A stretch of 64,000 nt of DNA from Arenibacter antarcticus (GCF_041320605.1 NZ_CP166679.1:4140001-4204000); one strand, 5' to 3'; positions 37,471-46,965 are shown, counted from the stretch's first letter. A program made the numbers and translations. The notes: generated by a model not told the origin, from the sequence alone.

Positions 37471-40400
37471 TTAACTATTCTCAACAATCTTAATCTCCTC
37501 CTCATTCAACCCATACAACTGATAAACCATCTGGTCAATTTCTTTCTCAGTTTTGGCAATTTGAGATTGAAGGTCCTGTGCTTTTTTCTTGTTCTCTTCA
37601 AAAAGTTCCATCCATTCGAACTCATCCTTTTTGGTCAACTCTGGAACAGGCGCCAAATCTTCTGCCGCTCTTAATTTATTGTTGGCTTTGATAGCTTTGA
37701 TTAACTCCTTAATGAAATCACCGAAGGAGAGTTCGTGCCAAGATTGGAGTTTAGTTGAAAAATTTGAAATGTTGAATTTTTCACTCATATACTTTTTCAA
37801 CTTTTCGTTGATATCAACAGATTTTTTAATCAATCTTTCAATATTTTCTGAAGCTGATAAAATATCGATATTCTGTTTTATGGGAATAGGGATTTGTTCT
37901 AAAAAACTATTTAGATATGAATAGTAACCCCCTTGCTTTTTAGTGCTAATCGAATGCAGAAAGAATTCAACTGCTTTACTATTAAGTATGGCAGTTAAGT
38001 AATAAATGTTAAATTTTTCCTGAACTAAACCAAAAACACCTGCACCGCCACATAAATAAGTAAAACCGTCATGGTCAATAGCAAATCTATTTTCTTTACT
38101 AATACCAGGAGTAAGAATTTTTTGAGATCGAAAGAGCTCTAACCTACCTTTTCGTATTAATTTGTACCAATCACCTGTTTCGGAGAGTAACTTTCGAGAA
38201 TCCTTTCTTTTTCCTAATTCAATCCGGTGTTCCTTCAAATAAGCATAAGATTTTGGATAATTTAAGGCCAAATCATCTTCAGGTATCATCTTAGTCTCTC
38301 CGTTAATTAATCTGTAAGGATACAGTACAAAGTCGGTTTCATCACTTATATAAAAACGAGAAATATTCCTTCCCCTAACGACGGGTAATAAAATTTCTTT
38401 CTCTAGATCGAGTGCATCAACTTGTGACTTGTCAAAAATAAAAACCTTGTCCTTACCACTAGTTAGACCTGTGCAAGGATTAGCAAATGATTTAAGTTTT
38501 ATTGAATTCTCCTCTAACTTATCTAAAACATTTTGATAATCTTTTGACCCGAAAACCCAGACATCATCATTTAACGAACTATGTGATATCGTCCTTTTTA
38601 ATGAAAATAAAGAATCTTGGTTATGTTTTTCAAAAAGACTGGTTGCTCCTATCTCATGAATTTTGAAGTAGTCAAAATCAGATGGTTTTTGTTTTTGCAG
38701 CATTAATATCCCTGGATAAGTGGTTGCGCCATCAAAAACTCCTAAACCATCGAAATCTATAAATTCATTTATTCTATAATTTAGAAGCAATTCTCTAATT
38801 TTTCTTCCATACTCTGCATTTACAAATTGAATAGAAGTTATGAATGATAGTAGCCCGTTTTGTTTAATGATTTGGAACCCCAATTCAAAAAACATTAATG
38901 AGACATCTATTCGTTTGTGAGCCACCTCATATTTTTCTTTATAAAAATCTATTTCATCATATCTCAAATTTTGTACCCTAACATAAGGCGGATTCCCAAT
39001 CACCACATCAAAACCACCTTTTTTAAAAACATGAGGAAATTCAGTCTCCCATTTGAATGCTTTATCTCCAGCTACTTTTCTATCATCAATTAAACTGTTC
39101 CCACATTTTACATTGCTGCTTAAGTCGTTCAGTTTTCTTCTTGGTTGGGCAGTACGTAACCAAAGGGAAAGTTTAGCTATTTCTACACTTTCCTCGTTCA
39201 GGTCAACCCCATATATATTATTTTCTAAAATGGTATTTTCTATGTCAGAGAATTGTAAACCACCACCTAAAATTTTGTTTTTCAATTCATCAATATAACT
39301 GTGTTCTTTAATTAGAAAATCTAATGCTTGGTTTAAAAATGCGCCAGAACCGCAGGCAGGATCACAAATAGTCAGTTGTAATAACCAATCACGATATTCA
39401 TCTAGAATATTGACAAGATTGGCTATAGTTGTTTTATTTCGGTTTTTACGACCTTTGAAATATTCTTCTTCATGAAAGCTTAGCTCTATTTTCTTCTCTT
39501 CACATAGTTTGCCAATCGTATTTTCTACAATGTATTTGGTAATGTATTTTGGGGTATAAAAGACACCATCTTTCTTACGCTTGCTGGTTTGTTTATCAAA
39601 CTCCCCACCTTCAATTTCTGAACTCACACTTTCAATCTCGTTGAGCGAGTTTTCGAAAATATGTCCCAGAATATTCACATCTACCTGACTTTCAAAATCG
39701 TAATTGGATAAGCTAAGGGTATATTTGAACAATAGATCACTATCAATTTCTACGGCATCAAGAATAGCATCTGGTTTAAACAAGCCACCATTGTAAGCAT
39801 AAATTTCAGCACGGTTTTGGGTTCCTTTTCTTCCGGTATCTAAAAAGTTAAAATACTGTTTAAACAGATCATACAACGGACGGTCATCCCCGAAATCTTG
39901 ATCATTTTTCCATTTTTTAAGGATTTGCAAGGTGGAATTAGATGGCAATAACATCCGGTCTTCAGCAAAAAATATAAACAGAAAACGGTCTATCAGTTTT
40001 TGTGATTTTTTAAACAAAGTGAGTTTCACATTCTTCTCTAATCGCGCAATGGCAAGCTGTTCATCTTCATCGATGTTGGTACTGAGCTTCGCCTTGACGG
40101 TTTTAGAATTGTTGCGCACCAAATCTCTAAACAGTTCACGTTTAAATACCGAATAATCTTTATAAAAAGCTTTGGTGATTTCTTCTTCCTCAGCAATAGA
40201 TGCTTCCTTAATGTTGAGCGGAATATTGTTGAGTACTTTACTTTGGTGCAGACACAAATAAAGCAATTTAAAACGCTCAGGTGAAAGTGTAAACAAATCA
40301 AACTCTTCAAACTCAGTGGCATCGTTGATATAAAAACGTAGCTTTTCAAAATTTGATGTGATTACATAGATACATCCTTTTTGATTTGCTTTATAATCGA

Positions 40401-40755
40401 ACGCTTGTCTACGGATGCTCTCTAGGTCCTTTGTATTGGTGCCTTTTAATTCAATAACTCCAATAGCACTTCCGTCTTTAAGAATTGCACCGTCTGCTTT
40501 GCGTGCATTCTTTTCGTTTTTAAACTCTGTAGTCAGGTTTGAATTAGGGTTAGGAAATAGGGTATAGCCTAATATATTAACGAATAATTCATTAAGAAAT
40601 GTTGCTTGATATTGTTCTTCTTTTGCACTTTTGATATTTTCCTGTATCGTAGTGTTCCAGAAGTATTTTTGGTGCTTTTTATATGCTTTATCGACTGCTT
40701 CTTGATTAAGTAAAGCGAGATGTGATTTAAGTACGGATGTTTGAAATAATGCCAT
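37471..40755 (-). CDS. Type IIG restriction-modification enzyme (Eco57I-like)
   Basis: This 1094-residue single-chain enzyme combines endonuclease, methyltransferase and specificity parts. The PD-(D/E)xK site is Asp88 with Glu102-x-Lys104 (AIGVIELKG). The N6-adenine methyltransferase has motif I DPACGSGAFLN (465-475) and motif IV NPPYVR (588-593). The C-terminus holds a TaqI-like target-recognition region and a predicted coiled coil (about 1045-1075). It should cut unmethylated DNA at a fixed distance from its site and methylate the same site, so no separate methylase gene is needed. It is the first gene of a run continuing into gajA, gajB and the CoiA-like gene. Confidence 0.9.
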   Translation of the reverse strand: MALFQTSVLKSHLALLNQEAVDKAYKKHQKYFWNTTIQENIKSAKEEQYQATFLNELFVNILGYTLFPNPNSNLTTEFKNEKNARKADGAILKDGSAIGVIELKGTNTKDLESIRRQAFDYKANQKGCIYVITSNFEKLRFYINDATEFEEFDLFTLSPERFKLLYLCLHQSKVLNNIPLNIKEASIAEEEEITKAFYKDYSVFKRELFRDLVRNNSKTVKAKLSTNIDEDEQLAIARLEKNVKLTLFKKSQKLIDRFLFIFFAEDRMLLPSNSTLQILKKWKNDQDFGDDRPLYDLFKQYFNFLDTGRKGTQNRAEIYAYNGGLFKPDAILDAVEIDSDLLFKYTLSLSNYDFESQVDVNILGHIFENSLNEIESVSSEIEGGEFDKQTSKRKKDGVFYTPKYITKYIVENTIGKLCEEKKIELSFHEEEYFKGRKNRNKTTIANLVNILDEYRDWLLQLTICDPACGSGAFLNQALDFLIKEHSYIDELKNKILGGGLQFSDIENTILENNIYGVDLNEESVEIAKLSLWLRTAQPRRKLNDLSSNVKCGNSLIDDRKVAGDKAFKWETEFPHVFKKGGFDVVIGNPPYVRVQNLRYDEIDFYKEKYEVAHKRIDVSLMFFELGFQIIKQNGLLSFITSIQFVNAEYGRKIRELLLNYRINEFIDFDGLGVFDGATTYPGILMLQKQKPSDFDYFKIHEIGATSLFEKHNQDSLFSLKRTISHSSLNDDVWVFGSKDYQNVLDKLEENSIKLKSFANPCTGLTSGKDKVFIFDKSQVDALDLEKEILLPVVRGRNISRFYISDETDFVLYPYRLINGETKMIPEDDLALNYPKSYAYLKEHRIELGKRKDSRKLLSETGDWYKLIRKGRLELFRSQKILTPGISKENRFAIDHDGFTYLCGGAGVFGLVQEKFNIYYLTAILNSKAVEFFLHSISTKKQGGYYSYLNSFLEQIPIPIKQNIDILSASENIERLIKKSVDINEKLKKYMSEKFNISNFSTKLQSWHELSFGDFIKELIKAIKANNKLRAAEDLAPVPELTKKDEFEWMELFEENKKKAQDLQSQIAKTEKEIDQMVYQLYGLNEEEIKIVENS

Positions 40756-41021
40756 TAACTATTTAGGTGAGTTAGTATGCCTCTAAAATAGTAAAACTTA
40801 ATGAGCATTAACACTTTAAACACCCATATGGTGTAAGTCTTTTATTTACAAAATTCAATTTTATTTACTACAATGCTTCCAACCATTATCCGTTTCTCTA
40901 AGTGTCACGGTTTTCAGGAATTCTCTAGGCACGATTTTGATGTGAATCTTTAAAAAATGTAGTATCATTAAAGCGAATAAATTTCACGTTAAACTTTATT
41001 TCGTAATCCTGTATTTTGTAG

Positions 41022-42116
41022 CTAAGAGGCTTCTAAAACAGCCATTAATCTATGGTTGAGATATAATTTCTCTTTGCCTACTTTTTCAGATATTAAAAAC
41101 CCAGCTTCCTCTAAGGCTATTAGGTAATTACCAACCGTTTTGGGTGTTCCTAATTTGGCATCAATTAAAAATTGTCTTTTTGTATATGGCAATCTAAATA
41201 ATATTTCCACAAGCTCTTTAGTATATACTTTTGGCAAGATTTCTTTAATTTCAGATGCCATCAATTGCATTAAATCGGTTACATCCTTTAAACGTTGCAA
41301 TCCTTTTTTAGCGGTATACTCTACCATTTCAAGCATATACAATATCCACGATTCCCAAGCATTATTTTCGGTTACCTCACGTAGCTTGTTGTAATAGTCG
41401 GCTTTATTTTTTATAATATACTCACTTAAATAAATAGCAGGGGTATCCAGCAATTTTTCAAGTTTTAGGTAGAGCAGCAATAAAATACGCCCGGTTCTAC
41501 CATTGCCATCACTAAAGGGGTGTATTGCTTCAAATTGATAATGCATTAAAGCCATTTTAATTAAAGGATCTATTGAATCTTCACCATTTATAAAGGTCTC
41601 AAGATTTGCTAATTTCTCCCTTATCACATTTTCACCTTCAGGAGGTGTGTAGATAGTTTCACCTTTTTCATTTTTTAATGCAGTTCCTGGCGTTGTTCTA
41701 ATGCCTGCGGTATTCTTTTTAATACTTTGTACAATTTCAATGCACAAGTTGGTAGTTATAAATGGGCGTTTTTCTATGTCGCGTAATCCATTCCAAAGTG
41801 CTTCTTTATAGCTAATCACCTCTTTTGTTGCAGGGTTATCAAACTTTTTGTCAGCAACTATAGATTTGTACAAATCATCATTAGTAGTAATGATATTCTC
41901 TATTTCGGAACTCGCTTTTGCTTCTTGTAAATGTATGGTGTCCAAAAACAACGTTGGGTTGGGTAAATTGGTCAGCATACCATTTAGTTGTGCCAATGCC
42001 CTACTGGCATCAATGGTCTTACGCAACACCTTAGTAGTTTCCAAGGCTGCTTTTGGTGGCAATAATGGTAGGCTATTGTATGGCGTATCTCTATTAAATG
42101 CTGTCATTTTGAACAA
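41022..42116 (-). CDS. Fic-family protein with N-terminal inhibitory motif and C-terminal winged helix
   Basis: This 364-residue protein has a Fic_N region, a Fic domain with the full active motif HPFSDGNGRTGR (199-210), and a C-terminal winged-helix domain (TKRQFLIDAKLGTPKTVGNYLIALEEAG). Fic enzymes usually transfer AMP to Ser, Thr or Tyr of a target. Residues Ser69-x3-Glu73-Asn74 match the (S/T)xxxE(G/N) self-inhibition motif of class II Fic proteins, so activity is probably restrained in the resting state. It lies between the restriction enzyme and the relaxase. Its target is unknown; a defence or toxin role is inferred from position. Confidence 0.9.
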   Translation of the reverse strand: MFKMTAFNRDTPYNSLPLLPPKAALETTKVLRKTIDASRALAQLNGMLTNLPNPTLFLDTIHLQEAKASSEIENIITTNDDLYKSIVADKKFDNPATKEVISYKEALWNGLRDIEKRPFITTNLCIEIVQSIKKNTAGIRTTPGTALKNEKGETIYTPPEGENVIREKLANLETFINGEDSIDPLIKMALMHYQFEAIHPFSDGNGRTGRILLLLYLKLEKLLDTPAIYLSEYIIKNKADYYNKLREVTENNAWESWILYMLEMVEYTAKKGLQRLKDVTDLMQLMASEIKEILPKVYTKELVEILFRLPYTKRQFLIDAKLGTPKTVGNYLIALEEAGFLISEKVGKEKLYLNHRLMAVLEAS

Positions 42117-42279
42117 GGGTAATAATTACTTACGTATGGTTAACAAGGGTAAATATAACGAAAATTTACCTTTGTTCGTGCTACAAGGGTAAAACTTACT
42201 CTTGTTCTTTATTAAGATTATTCTATTCTCGCCTTCTGAATTATCATTGCTATGATCTCCTATATCCAATTTCAACTCT

Positions 42280-44574
42280 TCAAGAAAGGTAAATTCCATT
42301 TCGCTTAGAATAATCCGTAAGCTCGTCCTTAAACCCATTAAAGACTTCTTCCTCGTTATAATGGCTACCTCCTAAAAGGGAACTGAAAGCAAAGGCACTC
42401 CTACGTAAAATAGTTGCCTGTTGTGAGTTCAACTTTTGTTTGGATACATCAAGTAACTGTTCCCGTAATCCTTTTTCCAAGTGGTACTCCATTATGTCCT
42501 TATCCAAATTTGGACGTAATTTATCATAGACCATCATAAAAGAAGCTTTCCTGTATAATCCTTTTTCTATTAAACAAGAAAGCCATAAGTTTTTGAACTC
42601 TCCCCTACCCTTGTCCGTAATGTTGGATATGGTTTTGGATTGATCGTTCAACACCGTATCCAAATTCTTGATCGACTTAATATATGCCTGATTTTTTGAT
42701 CCTAACGGACTACTGACCCCTTGATTGGAGTATATTGAGCTGATATAAATTTCATCCTCTCTTTGCTCGAAATAAAACCCTTTGGCGTTGAACAGTTGTA
42801 TATAATCTCTTGGAGATTTTTCATAAGACAAATGGATTCCTTCCGCATTACGGAGGTATGCCTTTAAGCTATATTCTTCAAATTTCTTTCGATAGTCCGG
42901 AGCCATTGAGCTATAAATTTGGGGCAGTAGCATGGGAAGGAAAAAAGCGGTAGCGCCTAAATCCGTACCCTTGGCGCCCTGTACTTCCGTTAACAGTTGC
43001 AATACCCTTTCATTTTGATTGATACTCCCAAAGGATATGTAGGCCTCATTCTCATTTGGAATTTGATAATTGTCAAGGAGCATCTTAACGGAATGTACAT
43101 TGGAGTTGCTATAGGAAATCTTTCCATTATCATATTTGAGGCCCAGGCCCTGTAACAAATGAAATAGAATACTTTTGTTTCCAGAAACATCGAATACATT
43201 GGCTTCCATTGCCGTTTTTAAAATTGAAGCCCTGTTTTTCAGCGTTTTAAGTTCTTTGTTCGCTTCCGATATGCCCAATCCAGTACGCGTGTTTTCAAAT
43301 TCCTTTTGTACCAAATTCAACAACGGACTTTCTCCATTCTTGGTCGAATAATGGTTTAGAAAAGAATATTGTTCCGAACTCGCTATATAAGGCAACACCT
43401 CTTTAAAGCTTTTGATCATTACAAATTCCGAGAACAATGTAGCACGTTTATTAGCATCCAAGTAGGATTTATAAAAGGCGTTTTTTATTAGTTTTTGTAT
43501 TTCAAGATTAAATTGTTTGCCATCAACTGCGATACTTGTTTTCTCATTTTCGGAATTGGTTAGCTGTGGATGGTTTGCGAGTTTTATTTTCGAACTTATC
43601 TCCGAAGCCCTCAATATAAATCCTGATTTGTCATAGATAATGATATCCTTTGGTTGCTCTTTCTTTCCATAAGGCAATTCACAATCCAGATTTTGGTACG
43701 ATTTTAGTACATCCGGCAGATTTTCATAGTGTATGCTCTCAAACAGTTTAAATGTGGTCAATATTTGCTTTTCCAAACGCTTTTGTACCATAGGCAATAG
43801 TTTGGAACGCTTGTTCCGCTCAAAGACCTTTTGCAATTTTGGACCGCTAAGTTGAGGATGTACGGTAGAACCGTTGATATATCTTGAGCTGTAACCATCC
43901 TCTACTTCTATGCCAAACGATACGCCTATCCTACTATTATGGTCCACTGTCCTTAATTGGATGTGGTACGGTCTTAGTAGTTCGGACAGTTCTTTGAAGC
44001 TTCGCACCTTGTACTTCTGCAAGGTGTTGTTTATGATATCCTGGATATAGAACCTTACACCGCTGATGTCTTCGTTCTTGAATTGGGGGATTCGATATAT
44101 CGGAAGCTCCTTGCCTTGTCGTGTGTCTGGTGATGGAGAAAGACCGAACTGCTTTTCCAGGTATTTCTGGGTGGCCACGTTCCTTCTGAAATCGTTAGAC
44201 AAGTTTATCTGCAGACAATCCTCCTTGATAGTGGTCGAGACGATATGGACATGCTCGTGCTTGGTATCGTGATGGCGGACCACCATATAAGGCTGCTCCC
44301 CATATCCCATGTGATTCATATATGCCTTGGAGAGTTCGAAAAAGACCTTGTCTTCCAATTGTTCACCACGGGGAAGATTAAGGGTGGCATGTACGTACCG
44401 TTTTTCGGAATCGTGCCGATTGCCGAGATAATAGAGGACCCTTCCGAAAAATTTAGTATTGGTATCGGTATCCGAATAGGTGTTCTGGAAGCCGAGTATG
44501 GTGTTATTGGCCTTGCCCAAAACATAGTCCAATACTCCCTGCACATTGTTCCGATAAAGTATCCTTGCTATCAT
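42280..44574 (-). CDS. mobB: Relaxase/mobilisation nuclease (MobB-like, Bacteroidota)
   Basis: This 764-residue relaxase nicks the origin of transfer and pilots the strand. The N-terminal domain carries the metal-binding histidine triad and its context (VVRHHDTKHEHVHIV, His101-His102-Asp103, His106, His108, His110). Candidate catalytic tyrosines lie near the N-terminus (Tyr7, Tyr17). The large C-terminal region has no domain I recognise. It starts 2 bp after the end of the small relaxosome gene (44577-44960), so the two are co-transcribed on the minus strand. Its oriT should be close, probably in the 45.0-45.8 kb gap. Confidence 0.88.
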   Translation of the reverse strand: MIARILYRNNVQGVLDYVLGKANNTILGFQNTYSDTDTNTKFFGRVLYYLGNRHDSEKRYVHATLNLPRGEQLEDKVFFELSKAYMNHMGYGEQPYMVVRHHDTKHEHVHIVSTTIKEDCLQINLSNDFRRNVATQKYLEKQFGLSPSPDTRQGKELPIYRIPQFKNEDISGVRFYIQDIINNTLQKYKVRSFKELSELLRPYHIQLRTVDHNSRIGVSFGIEVEDGYSSRYINGSTVHPQLSGPKLQKVFERNKRSKLLPMVQKRLEKQILTTFKLFESIHYENLPDVLKSYQNLDCELPYGKKEQPKDIIIYDKSGFILRASEISSKIKLANHPQLTNSENEKTSIAVDGKQFNLEIQKLIKNAFYKSYLDANKRATLFSEFVMIKSFKEVLPYIASSEQYSFLNHYSTKNGESPLLNLVQKEFENTRTGLGISEANKELKTLKNRASILKTAMEANVFDVSGNKSILFHLLQGLGLKYDNGKISYSNSNVHSVKMLLDNYQIPNENEAYISFGSINQNERVLQLLTEVQGAKGTDLGATAFFLPMLLPQIYSSMAPDYRKKFEEYSLKAYLRNAEGIHLSYEKSPRDYIQLFNAKGFYFEQREDEIYISSIYSNQGVSSPLGSKNQAYIKSIKNLDTVLNDQSKTISNITDKGRGEFKNLWLSCLIEKGLYRKASFMMVYDKLRPNLDKDIMEYHLEKGLREQLLDVSKQKLNSQQATILRRSAFAFSSLLGGSHYNEEEVFNGFKDELTDYSKRNGIYLS

Positions 44575-44576
44575 AT

Positions 44577-44960
44577 TTAATCTTTGGTGTTTATAGTTTC
44601 TATCAATTCGATTATCAGTTTGTTGGCCTTATGCATCTCTCGATCCAAGTTAGAATTTGGGCTTCTCAGGTTCTTGTAGCTCGCCACTTTGACCAGTTGA
44701 TTGATGTTGGCGCCTATTTTGTTCAATTGGTAACCGAGGTTCGAAATACTGTCTGGAATCCGTTTCTCTTTTATCGTTTCCTTGTTAAGGATAAGCTTTC
44801 TTAAGAAAGGTCCAACAGTTCCCCTTTTCCGATAATCAAGATTATAGGACTGCAGAATGGTCTTTATCTTTTCCAATTCTGTACCATTAAAATAGAGCGT
44901 TATGGCATGCTCCCTTTTCTTGCTCCCCAAACGTTTTCTCCCGATTTTATTGATTGCCAT
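44577..44960 (-). CDS. mobA: Mobilisation/relaxosome accessory protein (MobA-like)
   Basis: This 127-residue basic protein starts MAINKIGRKRLGSKKREHAITLYFNGTELEKIKTI, a ribbon-helix-helix-type DNA-binding start seen in Bacteroidota MobA/BmgB proteins. A later conserved-looking INQLVKVA block is typical of plasmid mobilisation relaxosome proteins. It probably binds oriT and helps load the relaxase encoded just downstream. It is divergent from the parA-tra operon. Confidence 0.85.
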   Translation of the reverse strand: MAINKIGRKRLGSKKREHAITLYFNGTELEKIKTILQSYNLDYRKRGTVGPFLRKLILNKETIKEKRIPDSISNLGYQLNKIGANINQLVKVASYKNLRSPNSNLDREMHKANKLIIELIETINTKD

Positions 44961-45257
44961 TTTCTGCCTCGATTTATATCATCTTCCTGCCGCCTAAAGC
45001 AGGGTTTTCACTTCGTAAGAAGTAGGCGTTTTAAGATGTTTAAAACATAACTTGCTATCCGTCAAAAACGGATAATTATATATAAATATAGCAATTCACA
45101 ATTGAATATAACAAACTAATAATCAGTATTTTAACTCATTAAACCATATCAAACCACATGCTATCAAATGGGTACAAATAAACAACCCATCTGGTCTAAT
45201 ATTAAAATAATATCGATCAAATAAATCATAGAAATAATCTGTTTTTTTATAGGAAGG
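44961..45257. other. Intergenic region upstream of mobA
   Basis: About 300 nt of AT-rich DNA between the mobA start and the structured element at 45264. I see no gene here. Promoters for mobA and parts of oriT are expected here, but I cannot assign them base by base. Confidence 0.4.
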
Positions 45258-45263
45258 GAGAAG

Positions 45264-45415
45264 AAAGCTCAAGCGGCCTTTTTGCCGTTTGTGCTTTTGC
45301 GCGGTCCCGAGGAGGTCGAGGAAAACAGGAGCGGAAAGACATCCCGAGTGGACCGGCGAAGCATGTCCGCATGGGAGGGATTGGAGCGAAAGGTTTGCTT
45401 GACTTCCGCAGGGAT
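45264..45415 (+). ncRNA. Structured noncoding element A (candidate oriT or RNA)
   Basis: This GC-rich island in AT-rich DNA starts with a long imperfect hairpin (arms 45264-45277 and 45284-45297, 6-nt loop). A block at 45298-45319 matches 18 of 22 positions in element B, with only transitions between them. A middle part has pairing options (for example GCGGA...TCCGC). It ends in ACTTCCGCAGG (45402-45412), identical in element B. The two blocks are 104 nt apart here and 103 nt in B. It lies between divergent mobA and parA, so it could be oriT, a replication or control RNA, or both. No protein is encoded. Confidence 0.55.
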
Positions 45416-45722
45416 TTGGAATTATACCGAAACTACCATTCTACTAAATCCCATCCATTCAGAAACTGAATAACGGAATAGACAAAATTGACGTAAAAAA
45501 AAGGAAAACCAATACCCTATTAAGTTGTACAAAATTGTAATTTACTACTCTTCACAATTGGATAAAACCCAAAAATTCCGCATCAAAAATCAAAGTATAA
45601 GACCATATGGAACATCCCATTGTACCTACTTGTTTTAATATGGTATTATGTGGTCTTACCACAAAATATTTACTCTAATTTACTGTATATTAAATAATTA
45701 TATACATATATTTAAATATAAA

Positions 45723-45759
45723 TATAGGTGCATATTCAAATATATTTATAGGTACATAT
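45723..45759 (+). repeat. Direct repeats upstream of parA
   Basis: TATAGGTGCATAT (45723-45735) and TATAGGTACATAT (45747-45759) are 12/13 identical and start 24 bp apart. That spacing of just over two helical turns suits binding of a protein to one DNA face, as in a centromere-like partition site or an operator. Confidence 0.5.
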
Positions 45760-45772
45760 GTCCCTAAATCTA

Positions 45773-45796
45773 CATTCATATTCCAAGATATGAATG
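45773..45796. promoter_or_regulatory. Operator-like palindrome overlapping an upstream ATG of parA
   Basis: CATTCATAT (45773-45781) and ATATGAATG (45788-45796) form a perfect 9-bp inverted repeat around TCCAAG. It covers the ATG at 45794, which argues that translation begins at the next ATG (45824) and that this is a control site for the parA-tra operon. Confidence 0.55.
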
Positions 45797-45823
45797 GAAC
45801 GGTATAATAATAATATATGTATT

Positions 45824-46504
45824 ATGGAAACAAAAATAATTAGTATCGTAGGTGAAAAAGGGGGGATCGGAAAAACAACTTTAAACCTAATCCTTGCCTC
45901 CAATCTTCATTATGCAAAAGGGAAAAAGGTGGTGCTCCTTGACGGGGACAATCCACAGTATTCAATCTATAAAAAAAGACAGCGTGAACTTAATCTTTTG
46001 GAGGCTTCAGAAATCAAGGAATTAGAGCTTTACCCCATCGAACGGGTAACAGTGGAATCTCTCCAAGAAACTATTATGAAATATTACGGTCTAATAGATT
46101 ACATCATTCTAGATCTACCGGGAAGTCTCAACATAGAAATGGTAAGGGGTCTTTTATATGTCGAGCATATTTTCATCCCCTTTAGCCACGACGAACTGGA
46201 GATAGACAGCACCTCTAATTTCTATTTTACCTTAAAGAACAACTTTCTGGACAATGAGGAGCGCGTACTCAAAAGTGTCAACTTATTTTTCAACAAATAT
46301 AAATTGGTAAGAAAAAACAAGTTTTCACTACTCCGCCAACAATTCGAACAAGCCGGTATCCCCATGATGCAAAGTGTGGTCAAGGACAGGACTATTTACA
46401 AGGAACAATATCGGAACACGCTCTACCCTATTCCAGAAAACAAGGAAGACGGCGAGTTGGATATCAAAAGATTCTTCGAAGAAGTAGAACAGTTATCAAA
46501 TTAA
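45824..46504 (+). CDS. parA: ParA-family ATPase (TraA-like)
   Basis: This 226-residue ATPase (236 from the ATG at 45794) has the deviant Walker A KGGIGKTT and a LLDGDNP motif A', followed by ILDLPGS. It is the first gene of the tra operon, where Bacteroidota elements usually carry TraA/ParA. It probably positions or stabilises the excised element or its transfer complex. The start at 45824 is preferred because a palindrome covers the earlier ATG. The next gene starts 14 bp after its stop. Confidence 0.88.
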   Translation: METKIISIVGEKGGIGKTTLNLILASNLHYAKGKKVVLLDGDNPQYSIYKKRQRELNLLEASEIKELELYPIERVTVESLQETIMKYYGLIDYIILDLPGSLNIEMVRGLLYVEHIFIPFSHDELEIDSTSNFYFTLKNNFLDNEERVLKSVNLFFNKYKLVRKNKFSLLRQQFEQAGIPMMQSVVKDRTIYKEQYRNTLYPIPENKEDGELDIKRFFEEVEQLSN

Positions 46505-46518
46505 TAAACTAGATTTCA

Positions 46519-46965
46519 ATGGGAAAACAGAAAAAAATCACCACTCTTGATCTGCTCCAACAAATGGCTAACAAGAACCAGGAGACAACAAGCACCCTAG
46601 AACAGCTCAAACTAGATCGTTTGAGTCAAAAACAACAAACCACTTCCGTAAACGTTAGAAAGGAAGATGCTATCAACAAGTGGGAGGAAAATCAGAAACC
46701 TAAGGAAGAGGGTCATTCTGGAAATAATCTTAATATCGGAAAACAATTGGATGTGTTATTGCAAATCGATAAATTGAAAAATAAAAAGGAAACCTTTTTT
46801 ATGACCATCAACAGCGATTGTGCAATCAAATACGAAAAACTGGCAATGGGTATCTCCTATAAAATGGGCGTCAAGACCTCGAGGAACGATTTGATACGAA
46901 AGGTATTACTCGATTTTACGAACAAGAATTACGAAAAATTGATTGCGCTCATTGAGCAAAAATAA
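46519..46965 (+). CDS. DUF3408/TraB-like small protein downstream of parA
   Basis: This 148-residue protein has a low-complexity N-terminus rich in Gln, Lys and Asn, and a C-terminal ribbon-helix-helix-like part (ETFFMTINSDCAIKYEKLAMG...TSRNDLIRKVLLDFTNK). This fits DUF3408 or TraB-type partners of ParA. It may be the DNA-binding member of a partition pair. It lies 14 bp after parA and 6 bp before the next gene. The family call is tentative. Confidence 0.6.
   Translation: MGKQKKITTLDLLQQMANKNQETTSTLEQLKLDRLSQKQQTTSVNVRKEDAINKWEENQKPKEEGHSGNNLNIGKQLDVLLQIDKLKNKKETFFMTINSDCAIKYEKLAMGISYKMGVKTSRNDLIRKVLLDFTNKNYEKLIALIEQK

Noticed and set aside
45264..45297. Element A hairpin as a simple terminator
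   Set aside because: The T run is short and the hairpin is followed by a conserved 22-nt block shared with element B. No gene ends just upstream on the plus strand.
45282..45473. Short plus-strand open frame across element A
   Set aside because: It runs through the structured element; its translation has no family similarity, and element B does not preserve the frame.
45723..45759. CRISPR-like repeat array upstream of parA
   Set aside because: Only two short repeats with 11 nt between them and no cas genes. Not a CRISPR array.
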